33,706 bases of DNA from Kitasatospora sp. Root107 (GTDB lineage: Bacteria > Actinomycetota > Actinomycetes > Streptomycetales > Streptomycetaceae): assembly GCF_001424875.1 (NCBI RefSeq), contig NZ_LMCT01000014.1:121325-155030 (forward strand), given 5' to 3'. The notes under the pieces were generated by a model, which worked only from the letters and a program-made list of their open reading frames with translations, searched no databases and was not told the DNA's origin. Each line of letters begins with the position of its first letter. Position 1 is the first letter of the stretch. Below, in pieces: positions 5,811 through 13,464 of this stretch. A program made the position numbers and the translations under genes.

Positions 5811-8387
5811 ATGCTGCTCAAGACGTCACTACGGAGCTTCTTCGCCCACAAGGGGCGGATGGCGCTCTCGCTCATCGCTGTGGTCCTCTCGGTCGCGTTC
5901 GTCTCCGGCACCCTGGTGTTCTCCAACACCGCGACCGCCACCTTCGACAAGCTCTTCGCCACCACCGCCTCCGACATCTCGGTCCGGCAGGCCGTCCCCG
6001 AGGCAAACGACGACGAACAGGGCGGCGACGGCGAGCGCGGCAAGCCCCGCACCGTCCCGGTCGAGACCGAGCAGAAGATCGCCGCACTGCCGGGCGTGAA
6101 GTCGGTGCGGGGTGAGGTCTCGGTCCAGAACGCGGTGCTGACCAACCCGCTCACCAACAAGGTCGTCGGCCCGACCTCCGGTGCCCCGACCATCACCGGC
6201 TCCTGGCACGACAACCAGAACATGCTGAAGATCACCTCGGGCAAGGCACCGGCCGGCACCGGCCAGATCATGCTGGACGCCGACACGGCCAAGAAGGCCG
6301 GCCTGGGGATCGGCAGCAAGCTGCGGGCGATCACCGCCAACGGCGATCACGACTTCACCATCTCCGGCATCGCCACCTTCCAGACCACCAACCCCGGTGC
6401 GGCGCTGGCCTTCATGGACTTGCCGACCGCTCAGAACTACCTGCTGGGCAAGACCGCGCTCAGCTCGGTCGAGGTGACGGGCGACGGTTCGAAGAGCAAC
6501 GGGGAGCTGAAGGCCGCCGCGCTGGCCACGCTCGGCGACGGGTACAAGGTGCTCACCGCCGAGGAGCAGAAGGCCGAAGGCAAGGCCGACATGGGCTTCC
6601 TCGACTACATGAAGTACGCGATGCTCGGCTTCGCCGGGATCTCGTTGCTGGTCGGCGGCTTCCTGATCATCAACACCTTCTCGATGCTGGTCGCCCAGCG
6701 CACCCGGGAGATCGGCCTGCTGCGGGCCATCGGCGGCAGCCGCAGCCAGGTCAACCGCTCGGTGCTGATCGAGGCGCTGATCCTCGGTGTGCTCGGCTCC
6801 ACCCTCGGCCTGCTGGCCGGGATCGGCCTGGCCATCGGCCTGATCCAGCTGATGAAGGCGACCGGGATGAACCTGTCCTCCGCCGACCTGGAGATCGGTG
6901 CCAGCGTGCCGATCGCCTCGTACGCGGTGGGCGTGGTGATCACCGTGCTGGCCGCCTGGATCCCGGCCCGCCGGGCCTCCCGGATCTCGCCGATGGCCGC
7001 CCTGCGTGACCACGGCACGCCTGCCGAGGCCAGGGCCAACCGGATCCGGGCCGCGATCGGGGTGCTGCTCACCGCCGGTGGCGCGGCGCTGCTGGCCGCG
7101 GCTGCGGGCGCCTCGACCGCGTCCTCCGGTGGCCAACTGCTGGGTCTGGGTGTGGTGTTGAGCCTGGTCGGCCTGGTGGTGATCGGTCCGCTGCTGTCCA
7201 CCTCCGTGATCCGGGTGCTCGGGGCGGCACTGCCCGCACTGTTCGGCCCCTCCGGCAAGCTGGCGCAGCGCAACGCCACCCGTAACCCGCGTCGTACCGG
7301 TGCCACCGCCGCCGCGCTGATGATCGGCCTGGCGCTGGTCACCGGAGCCTCGGTGGTCACCTCCTCGATGGTCTCCTCGGCCAACGAGCAGATCGACCAG
7401 TCCGTGGGCGCCGACTACGTGGTCGCCTCCAGGACGAACGCCGACCTCACCCCGGCGATGGTGACGGCGGCCCAGGGCACCCAGGGCCTCAAGCACCTGA
7501 CGCTGCAGAAGTCACTCCCGGTCGAGTACCTCACCCCCGACGGCAAGCGCAGCAAGGAGCACCTGGCTGCCGCCACGAAGACCTTCGTCGACGACTTCAG
7601 GATCCCGGTCGAGTCCGGTTCGGCGCAGGCCGCGTTCGAGGTCGGCGGGGTGGCGGTCGGCAGCGAGTTCGCCAAGGAGCACAGCCTCAGGACGGGCGAC
7701 CGGATCACCGCCGACTACGGCCAGGGCCACACCCAGCAGCTCACGGTCGGGCTGATCATCAAGGCCAACAGCGACATGTTCCAGGGGACTTTCGCCAACC
7801 TGGAGACGGTCACCAAGGCCGTCCCGGTGGCGGAGCAGCCGGCTGACAAGGCGATGTTCGCCGTGGTCGCCGACGGCGCCGACCCGGCGAAGGTGCTGGC
7901 CGCGCTGGAGGACTCCCTCAAGGCGTACCCGCAGCTGATGATCACCGACAAGGCGGGCTACAAGGAGATCATCCAGAGCCAGGTCAACACCCTGCTCTAC
8001 ATGGTCTACGGCCTGCTCGGCCTGGCGATCGTGGTCGCGGTCCTGGGCGTGGTCAACACCCTCGCCCTCTCGGTGGTCGAGCGGACCAGGGAGATCGGTC
8101 TGCTCCGCGCGATCGGCCTGTCCCGCCGTCAGCTCCGCCGGATGATCCGCCTGGAGTCCGTGGTGATCGCCATCTTCGGCGCACTGCTCGGCACCGGCCT
8201 CGGCCTCGCCTGGGGCATCACCTCCCAGCAGGTGCTGGCGGACTCGGGGGTCGCCCTGCTGACCGTCCCGGTCACCACCATCGTGGTGATCCTGCTCGCC
8301 TCCGCCGTGATCGGCCTGCTGGCCGCCCTCCTCCCGGCCTTCCGGGCCGGCCGGATGAACGTCCTGGCGGCCATCGCCACCGACTGA
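5811..8387 (+). CDS. FtsX/MacB-like ABC transporter permease (double domain)
   Basis: The ATG at 5811 gives 858 residues. The protein is a tandem duplication. An N-terminal membrane helix (residues about 15-40) and a periplasmic-core-like segment lead to a first FtsX domain with LLVGGFLIINTFSMLVAQRT, REIGLLRAIGGSR and IPARRASRISPMAALRD. Further membrane helices and a second extracytoplasmic segment follow, then a second FtsX domain with VVNTLALSVVERTREIGLLR, AIGLSRRQLRRM and LLPAFRAGRMNVLAAIATD. The repeated REIGLLRAIG loops contact the ATPase. Such permeases usually work by mechanotransmission on extracytoplasmic substrates. No strong Shine-Dalgarno precedes the start, so coupling to the upstream ATPase gene is likely. 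The unit ends at a strong hairpin. Confidence 0.93.
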   Translation: MLLKTSLRSFFAHKGRMALSLIAVVLSVAFVSGTLVFSNTATATFDKLFATTASDISVRQAVPEANDDEQGGDGERGKPRTVPVETEQKIAALPGVKSVRGEVSVQNAVLTNPLTNKVVGPTSGAPTITGSWHDNQNMLKITSGKAPAGTGQIMLDADTAKKAGLGIGSKLRAITANGDHDFTISGIATFQTTNPGAALAFMDLPTAQNYLLGKTALSSVEVTGDGSKSNGELKAAALATLGDGYKVLTAEEQKAEGKADMGFLDYMKYAMLGFAGISLLVGGFLIINTFSMLVAQRTREIGLLRAIGGSRSQVNRSVLIEALILGVLGSTLGLLAGIGLAIGLIQLMKATGMNLSSADLEIGASVPIASYAVGVVITVLAAWIPARRASRISPMAALRDHGTPAEARANRIRAAIGVLLTAGGAALLAAAAGASTASSGGQLLGLGVVLSLVGLVVIGPLLSTSVIRVLGAALPALFGPSGKLAQRNATRNPRRTGATAAALMIGLALVTGASVVTSSMVSSANEQIDQSVGADYVVASRTNADLTPAMVTAAQGTQGLKHLTLQKSLPVEYLTPDGKRSKEHLAAATKTFVDDFRIPVESGSAQAAFEVGGVAVGSEFAKEHSLRTGDRITADYGQGHTQQLTVGLIIKANSDMFQGTFANLETVTKAVPVAEQPADKAMFAVVADGADPAKVLAALEDSLKAYPQLMITDKAGYKEIIQSQVNTLLYMVYGLLGLAIVVAVLGVVNTLALSVVERTREIGLLRAIGLSRRQLRRMIRLESVVIAIFGALLGTGLGLAWGITSQQVLADSGVALLTVPVTTIVVILLASAVIGLLAALLPAFRAGRMNVLAAIATD

Positions 8388-8402
8388 CGCACCGCCAGGC
8401 AG

Positions 8403-8446
8403 TACGAGGGAGGGGCCGCCCACGGGGGTGCGGCCCCTCCCTCGTA
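8403..8446. terminator. Strong bidirectional terminator hairpin (17 bp)
   Basis: TACGAGGGAGGGGCCGC (8403-8419) pairs perfectly with GCGGCCCCTCCCTCGTA (8430-8446) around a 10-nt loop. It sits between the convergent permease (ends 8387) and VOC gene (ends 8462), so it can serve both. Confidence 0.9.
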
Positions 8447-8461
8447 TGTCCGTCGCGAGCG

Positions 8462-9253
8462 TCACATCTGCGGGTCGGGCCGCAGCAGGGCGAACACCGC
8501 GCCGAAGGGGTCCGCGAGCCAGGCGATCCGGCCGACCTCCGGTACGTCCGCCGCCGGCATCAGCACGGACCCGCCGTTGGCCTGGGCCGTCGCGACCGTG
8601 GCGTCGACGTCCTGCGCGTGGAAGTACGGCACCCAGCGGGGGCGCTCGACCCCGCCGCTCACACCGCCGTCCATCGGTGCGACCCCGCCGAAGGAAGCCT
8701 CCTGCTGGTCACCCTTCCTGACACTCAGCACCCGGTAGGTCATGCCGGGCGCCGGCATCTCCTGGCTGCGCCAGCCGAAGAGGCCCTGGTAGAAGGTGAT
8801 GTCGGCGACCGGGTCGGGTACGTGCAGCTCCGCCCAGAGCAGCGTGTTCGGGGCCGAGGTGAGCTCCAGCCCGGCGGTCTTGCCCGGCTGCCAGAGGGCG
8901 AACTCGGCGCCCTGCGGGTCGGTGGCCTGGGCCAGCCAGCCCTCGCCCATGACGTCCGTCGGCTCCATCCGGACGGCGCCGCCACCGGCCGTGACGGCGG
9001 CGACGGTGGTCTGGATGTCCTCCGCCTTGAAGTGGATCATCCAGGCAGAGCTTGCCCCATCCTCGGTGAGCGGCCCGAGGGCGGCGACGGTCTTCCCGTC
9101 GACCTGGAAGAAGCCGTATCCACCGGCCTCGGGCCCGGCGGAGACGAAGGACCAGCCGAAGACGGAGCGGTAGAACGCGGCGGCTGAGTCGGTGTCAGGG
9201 CTGCCGAGGTCGAGCCAGTTGGGCGACCCTGCACTGAAGTCGGTGCCGAGCAT
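8462..9253 (-). CDS. VOC family protein with two glyoxalase-fold domains
   Basis: This 263-residue cytosolic protein has two vicinal-oxygen-chelate domains in tandem. The first starts at PNWLDLGSPDTDSAAAFYRS with VFGW, and ends at ATDPQGAEFALWQP. The second starts at LLWAELHVPDPVADITFYQG with LFGW and ends at LADPFGAVFALLRP. VFGW/LFGW followed by a closing DP-G-A-F-AL are hallmarks of the glyoxalase/bleomycin-resistance/dioxygenase group. Two fused domains can form a complete metal site within one chain. The substrate is unknown. GGAGG at 9265-9261 supports the start at 9253. The gene is monocistronic between the terminator and a 111-bp gap. Confidence 0.9.
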   Translation of the reverse strand: MLGTDFSAGSPNWLDLGSPDTDSAAAFYRSVFGWSFVSAGPEAGGYGFFQVDGKTVAALGPLTEDGASSAWMIHFKAEDIQTTVAAVTAGGGAVRMEPTDVMGEGWLAQATDPQGAEFALWQPGKTAGLELTSAPNTLLWAELHVPDPVADITFYQGLFGWRSQEMPAPGMTYRVLSVRKGDQQEASFGGVAPMDGGVSGGVERPRWVPYFHAQDVDATVATAQANGGSVLMPAADVPEVGRIAWLADPFGAVFALLRPDPQM

Positions 9254-9364
9254 GAGGAGTCCTCCAGGACGTCGGTCGATCGGACTGAGGGCAACGATGC
9301 CGACCCCGCCCGGAGCAGGCCACCTCCGACGACCTGGTTCACCCGTTCGGCTTGCCGGCCGGTC

Positions 9365-9928
9365 TCAGTTGAGGGCGTCCCCGAAGAGGTGGTTGCCCAC
9401 CTGGTCCGGATCGGTGCTGGTGTAGAAGCCCCGGAACGCTGACAGCACCTCCGCCTCGGAGAGCACCCCGTTCCGGTCGGTGTCCAGCTTCTCGAAGGCG
9501 AACCGGGCCGCCGCCTCGGAGGAGCCGAACGCCCGCTGGAAGTCCCAGAACTCGGTCGCCGAGATCGCCCCGTCGTCGTTACGGTCCATCAGCCGGAACA
9601 CCGCCAGCGCCATCGGCCGCAGCACGTCGTCGAACGCCCCCGGCGCCTCCGCCAGTAGCCGCATCCCGGCCCGGTACTCGTGCCGCTGGATCTTCCGGTC
9701 CCGGTTGGTGTCCAGATCCGCGACCAGTGCGCGCCACCACCCCTGAGACGCCGTCAGCATCGCGACCGCCTTCGGCGAGCCGAAGTCCTCGCCCGCAGCG
9801 GCGATCGTCCGAGCGGCGAGCCCGAGCACGTCCGAGGCGTCGATGATGCCGTTCCGGTCCAGGTCGACCTGGCCGAAGCAGAGGTCGATCTTCCGGTCGA
9901 GCGCGTCGGGGCTGGCTGCGATGGTCAT
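9365..9928 (-). CDS. Four-EF-hand calcium-binding protein (calerythrin-like)
   Basis: The 187-residue protein has four 12-residue EF-hand loops: 22-33 (DLDRNGIIDASD), 73-84 (DTNRDRKIQRHE), 115-126 (DRNDDGAISATE) and 149-160 (DTDRNGVLSEAE). Loops 3 and 4 fit the consensus exactly. Loop 1 ends in Asp instead of Glu, which usually lowers calcium affinity. Loop 2 has Arg where Gly is expected at position 6, so it may be weak or silent. The spacing resembles calerythrin and sarcoplasmic calcium-binding proteins, which are intracellular calcium buffers in actinomycetes. There is no signal peptide. GAAGGAA upstream of the ATG supports the start at 9928. It appears to be monocistronic. Confidence 0.92.
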   Translation of the reverse strand: MTIAASPDALDRKIDLCFGQVDLDRNGIIDASDVLGLAARTIAAAGEDFGSPKAVAMLTASQGWWRALVADLDTNRDRKIQRHEYRAGMRLLAEAPGAFDDVLRPMALAVFRLMDRNDDGAISATEFWDFQRAFGSSEAAARFAFEKLDTDRNGVLSEAEVLSAFRGFYTSTDPDQVGNHLFGDALN

Positions 9929-10246
9929 ACGGTATTCCTTCGTCCTGGGCCGGTTGCGTGGGCGAGCCTATGGAGCGGTGGCGCCGGGCGGCAACAGGCA
10001 CCGCACCGGATGCACCAATCGGCAGCCGATCAGAAAATCTGCGCACCGGGGCCGGGCTGCTCCAGGAACGCGGCGGCTGCCTGCGGCTCGGCGTGGTGGC
10101 CGTCACCCTTCCTGGTGGGCCTTCATGTTGGGAGCAAGATTTCCTCCCTGCCGGCACCGATCTTCTTCGTCCCGGAGTGCGCCTCAGGGACCTGCCGACC
10201 CGCCGCGCTGCCTCCACCGCATCGTCGCGGCGACTACGCTGAGGCC
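9929..10246. other. 318-bp divergent intergenic region, no gene seen
   Basis: Short open frames cross this stretch but none has Streptomyces-like codon bias or recognisable sequence. The only local signal is TACGCT at 10235-10240, a possible -10 for the Uma2 gene. I see no repeat or stable hairpin. Confidence 0.5.
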
Positions 10247-10792
10247 ATGAATCCCGAGCACTTCGCACTCCTCGAAGAGGCCCGCAGGAGCCTGCCCGAC
10301 GGGTTCAAGGTCGAGCTCTCCGGCGACACCATCGTCATGATGGTCAGCCCGTCCGGCATCCACCAACGGAACTTGCTGACGGTCCGTCGCCAGTTCGACG
10401 CCTGCACCCCGGCCGGACTGCTGCCGAGCGAGAACACCGACCTCGTATCGCCCAACGTCGGCAAGAGCCGGAACCCGGATCTGACGTACCTTCCGGAGGG
10501 CGTCCTGGAGACCACCGCTAACCAGGTCTCCGCGGAAGCGGCAGCGATCGCGATTGAGCTCGTCTCACCCTCCAACCCCGAGAACGACTGGGTGGGGAAG
10601 GTCCGGGACTACCCGCTGATGGGCATCCCGCTCTACCTGCTCATTGATGCCCGCCAGAAGACCGTCACGCTGTTCAGCCGCCCGGACGGCACGAGATACC
10701 ACCGCCGGGAGGACGTCGACTTCGGAGAGACCCTCCGCATTCCCGCGCCCTTCGACTTCGAGCTGAGCACCACCGGCCTGCTGCCGTACTGA
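10247..10792 (+). CDS. Uma2 family (DUF820) PD-(D/E)xK nuclease-fold protein
   Basis: The ATG at 10247 gives 181 residues. Its order of motifs matches the Uma2/DUF820 restriction-endonuclease-like family: an early KVELSGDTIVMM strand pair, SPSGIHQRN, then RNPDLTYLP with the PD acidic residue, IAIELVSPSNPENDW with the E-x-V-S-P-S core, and VGKVRDYPLMGIPLYLLID. The putative active site residues (Asp of PD, Glu of IELVSPS, Lys of GKVRDY) are all present. The biological role of this very abundant family is not settled. TACGCT lies 6 nt before the ATG with only GAGG too close to it, suggesting a leaderless transcript. Confidence 0.88.
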   Translation: MNPEHFALLEEARRSLPDGFKVELSGDTIVMMVSPSGIHQRNLLTVRRQFDACTPAGLLPSENTDLVSPNVGKSRNPDLTYLPEGVLETTANQVSAEAAAIAIELVSPSNPENDWVGKVRDYPLMGIPLYLLIDARQKTVTLFSRPDGTRYHRREDVDFGETLRIPAPFDFELSTTGLLPY

Positions 10793-10793
10793 G

Positions 10794-10807
10794 GGCGGCG
10801 CGCCGCC
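10794..10807. terminator. 14-bp GC palindrome between convergent stops
   Basis: GGCGGCGCGCCGCC is a perfect palindrome lying between the Uma2 stop (10790-10792) and the stop of the minus-strand gene (10809-10807), touching the latter. It could weakly terminate both. Confidence 0.35.
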
Positions 10808-11271
10808 TACCGGGCTCGTGGCAGCCGGGAGTTGGCGGTGTTACGGATGCGCCGGGTACGACCGTCCTCGGCCAGCGCCGCCAAGGCAGCTCTGGCTGAC
10901 GACCCCTCGGCGATGCGCAGCTGTAGCCAGTGGGACGCCGCGAGCAGCTGCTCGGCGTCCCACGGTTCGTCCAGGGTGATCGCCCGCAGCAAGGTCCACT
11001 CGCGCAGGCGCCGGGCCGAGAAGTCGTCCGTCTTCACGGGCCCGGTCATCTCCAGGCACCAGGCCGGATAACCCGGGTCCGTGAGCAGCCCGGCAGCCCG
11101 CCGGTCGAGGTATTCGCAGACCGCACTGTTGGCCATCCCGGTATCGGGATCGGCGAGTACACGGGTGACAAGACCAGCTGCATCCTCCGAGGTCACCTCG
11201 CCGAACGCACGGCGGTACCGCGCAAACCGCACGTGCTCGTCCGGATCCCAGTCCGGATCAACGGCTGACAT
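10807..11271 (-). CDS. Hypothetical protein, unrecognised
   Basis: Starting at the ATG at 11271 (MSAVDPDWDPDEHVRFARYR) the product is 154 residues; an upstream in-frame GTG would add a few. It is acidic at the N-terminus and otherwise helical, with two Trp-rich segments (YPAWCLEM, LREWTLL, ASHWLQL). It has no signal peptide or membrane helix. The C-terminus is basic (RTRRIRNTANSRLPRAR). Codon third positions match neighbouring genes, which supports real coding. I do not recognise a family. It is convergent with the Uma2 gene and may be an accessory gene. Confidence 0.65.
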   Translation of the reverse strand: MSAVDPDWDPDEHVRFARYRRAFGEVTSEDAAGLVTRVLADPDTGMANSAVCEYLDRRAAGLLTDPGYPAWCLEMTGPVKTDDFSARRLREWTLLRAITLDEPWDAEQLLAASHWLQLRIAEGSSARAALAALAEDGRTRRIRNTANSRLPRAR

Positions 11272-11385
11272 GGTGTCACCCAAGGTCACCGCCCCCTTTC
11301 GGTCGCTGCGTTGAAGGTCCGCAACGGCGGCACCGCCGATGCCAGTCCATCTTCGCTGAGACATGTTCCGGTGTTTCGTCCGGCA

Positions 11386-11553
11386 GGGGAGTGGCCTGAT
11401 CGCCGCTTGGCCGTTCCAGTAGCGGTGGCCGGCGCCCGGCTGACCGCCACCGCGCTGGCCACGCTGCGCCATGACGATCCCAGCACCGCGCTGATCAGCA
11501 TCGTCGCCGCCGGTGGCCAGGGGATGGCCATGCTCCTGGAGCGCGTCTCATAG
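11386..11553 (+). pseudogene. Thiolase C-terminal remnant (decayed)
   Basis: In one frame 11386-11424 reads QGSGLIAAWPFQ then stop, which resembles the thiolase SGGLIAAGHP segment. In another frame 11428-11553 reads AGARLTATALATLRHDD, then ALISIVAAGGQGMAMLLERV and a stop. The ARL...TAL..L and AAGGQGMAMLLE elements are typical of the last 45 residues of thiolases (acetyl-CoA acetyltransferases), where the GHP histidine should lie just before. Here GHP is lost and a frame change joins the two pieces. Nothing upstream resembles the rest of a thiolase. The frame stays open from a TTG at 11311, but I see no reason to call a functional gene. Confidence 0.6.
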
Positions 11554-11575
11554 GTCCACGACCAGGTCCACGACC
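11552..11575 (+). repeat. Two perfect 12-bp tandem direct repeats
   Basis: AGGTCCACGACC occurs twice back to back (11552-11563 and 11564-11575), starting inside the stop codon of the thiolase remnant. Confidence 0.85.
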
Positions 11576-11577
11576 TC

Positions 11578-11598
11578 ACGGGGGTGTGGGTCCCCCGT
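11578..11598 (+). terminator. 7-bp hairpin after thiolase remnant
   Basis: ACGGGGG (11578-11584) pairs with CCCCCGT (11592-11598) around a 7-nt loop, 24 nt after the remnant stop. It may be the surviving terminator of the lost thiolase gene. Confidence 0.55.
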
Positions 11599-11625
11599 TC
11601 GTGTGCTGGTGAGATCATCTGCCGC

Positions 11626-13464
11626 ATGCCCAGTACCGACCCGCCGCTGCCGTCCGGCGTGCCCTTCACTGCCGACGCGGCCGACCGGTGGCGTGCCGCC
11701 CGCACCGCCCACCGGTGGGACAGCCGATGGCTGGTGCTGCTTCCGCTCGGGCTCTGCCTGTTCGCGATGGTCCGGGCCGGGCTCCCCGCCGTCTGCAGCC
11801 CGGTCCAGCCGTGCGAGCAGAACTGGGCCGAGGACCTGGTGGCCGTCGCGCTGCTGGCCGAGGCGCTGGTCCTGCTGGCCCGGCCCCGGGGGCAGGTGCT
11901 CGTCCCGTACGCGCTGCTGCCGATGGTCTGGTACCTGCCCGAGGGACTGCCCGACGGGCCGAGTCGCTGGGTGGTGCTGCTCGGGCAGGTGCTGCTGGCC
12001 TGGCTGCTGACCGTCGTCGAGGCCGGCCGCCGCCGGGCGCGGCAGCAACTCGTGGACCTGATGGGGCCCGAGGCCCCGTACCCGTGGACGGCGGCGGGCG
12101 GGCCGTCCCCGTTCGCGGCCGACCTGGTCCGGCCGACCGGGCGCCGGGTGCTGGGGTGGCTGCTGCTGGGCACGGCAGTGCTGTTGCTCGGCCTCGGGCT
12201 GTACCGGCAGGCCGTCAGCGACGAACGGGCCGCCGGGGCCCAACTGGTGCAGGGCACCGTGCTCTCCTCGGACGACGCCGGCGACACCACGCTCAGGTAC
12301 CGGCTGCCGGACGAAGCCGCCGACCGCTCCGCCGAGCTGGATGTCTGGTGGGACGTCACCCCGCAGCAGGGCGACACCCTGCCGCTGCTGGCCGACCAGG
12401 ACGGCTGGGTCCGGCTCGCGGGCGACCCGTACGACCCGACGGTCTGGGTGATGGCCGCGACGTTGACCGGCGGGGCCGGGCTGATCGCGCTGGCCTCCGC
12501 CGCCCGGGCGGTCCGGCTCAGGCGCGGCTTCGACCGGCCGGGGGCTCCGGCGCTCCGAGTGCTCGCGCACCCGACCGAGAGTGACGAACTGGTCGGGCCG
12601 CTGTCCGGAGCTCCGCTCTGGAAGCTGAGCACGCAGGAGATCCGCAGCCGGCAGGACGAGGCCGGGGCACCCGACCACGTGGAAGAGGACGAGGAAGAGG
12701 AGTTCGCGTATCCGGCTGACCCGATGGAGGCCCTGCTCTACCAGGGGCCTGACGGGGAGTTCGCCCAACTGCTGGTCCGCTCCTGGGAAGCCGACGACTC
12801 GTCCGATGTCAGCCGGCCTCCGGTGGACTGGACGGCCGTGGTCTGCACGCCGGATGTCCGCCCACGCGGCGACCGGCCTTCAGCGCTCGCGCCCCCTGCC
12901 ACCGCACCCACCACACCCATCCCGGCCGGGCCGGTACAGGCCGTGCGCTGGTCGATGCCCGCGCCGGTCCGGCTGGCGTCCGGCCCGGTGGCTGCGCTGC
13001 TGCTCGGCTTCGCGGTGGTCAGCCGTTCGGACCACGGCTGGTGGGGTGGGCTGTTGCAGCCGCTCATGTTCGGGGTACTCGCGTTCGTCGGCATGGTGGC
13101 CGCGCTCGGTTGGCAGGCGGTGGTCGACCGGCGCGGCGTCTGGGTGGCCACCGGGCTCACCTGCCGACAGGCCGACTGGGAGGACGTAAGCGGCGCCAAG
13201 GCGGAGAACGGCCGGGTGATCATCCGGATCCGGGGCGGTGGCGAGTTCGGGTTCGGGAATTGGGTCACCCGGTGGCTCCGGCCCCGGGGCTATCGGGCGG
13301 AGGACCTGGCGTCCGCCGTCGCCCATGCGGCCGCGGCGGAGGAGCACCGGCCCACCGGGCGGGCGGCCGGCCCGCTGTCGTACCGTCAGCTGATGGCCAA
13401 TCGGGCGGTCCTGGCGGCGTACCTGCTGCTCACGGTCGTGACCTTCCTGAACGCCCGCTTCTAG
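11626..13464 (+). CDS. Large membrane protein with DUF3592-like and PH-like segments
   Basis: Starting at the ATG at 11626 (MPSTDPPLPSG) the product is 612 residues; a GTG at 11584 is a less likely start. Membrane helices are seen near residues 35-55, 65-85, 90-140 (two or three), 175-195, 280-300 and a pair near 450-490, with another at the C-terminus (LAAYLLLTVVTFL). A segment around 205-275 (GAQLVQGTVLSSDDAG, LPLLADQDG, YDPTVWVMAAT) resembles the DUF3592 type. After an acidic linker (VEEDEEEEFAYPADP), a region near 500-560 (WVATGLTCRQADWEDV, RVIIRIRGG) looks like a bacterial PH-like fold. Function is unknown. Its TAG overlaps the stop of the next gene on the opposite strand. Confidence 0.75.
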   Translation: MPSTDPPLPSGVPFTADAADRWRAARTAHRWDSRWLVLLPLGLCLFAMVRAGLPAVCSPVQPCEQNWAEDLVAVALLAEALVLLARPRGQVLVPYALLPMVWYLPEGLPDGPSRWVVLLGQVLLAWLLTVVEAGRRRARQQLVDLMGPEAPYPWTAAGGPSPFAADLVRPTGRRVLGWLLLGTAVLLLGLGLYRQAVSDERAAGAQLVQGTVLSSDDAGDTTLRYRLPDEAADRSAELDVWWDVTPQQGDTLPLLADQDGWVRLAGDPYDPTVWVMAATLTGGAGLIALASAARAVRLRRGFDRPGAPALRVLAHPTESDELVGPLSGAPLWKLSTQEIRSRQDEAGAPDHVEEDEEEEFAYPADPMEALLYQGPDGEFAQLLVRSWEADDSSDVSRPPVDWTAVVCTPDVRPRGDRPSALAPPATAPTTPIPAGPVQAVRWSMPAPVRLASGPVAALLLGFAVVSRSDHGWWGGLLQPLMFGVLAFVGMVAALGWQAVVDRRGVWVATGLTCRQADWEDVSGAKAENGRVIIRIRGGGEFGFGNWVTRWLRPRGYRAEDLASAVAHAAAAEEHRPTGRAAGPLSYRQLMANRAVLAAYLLLTVVTFLNARF

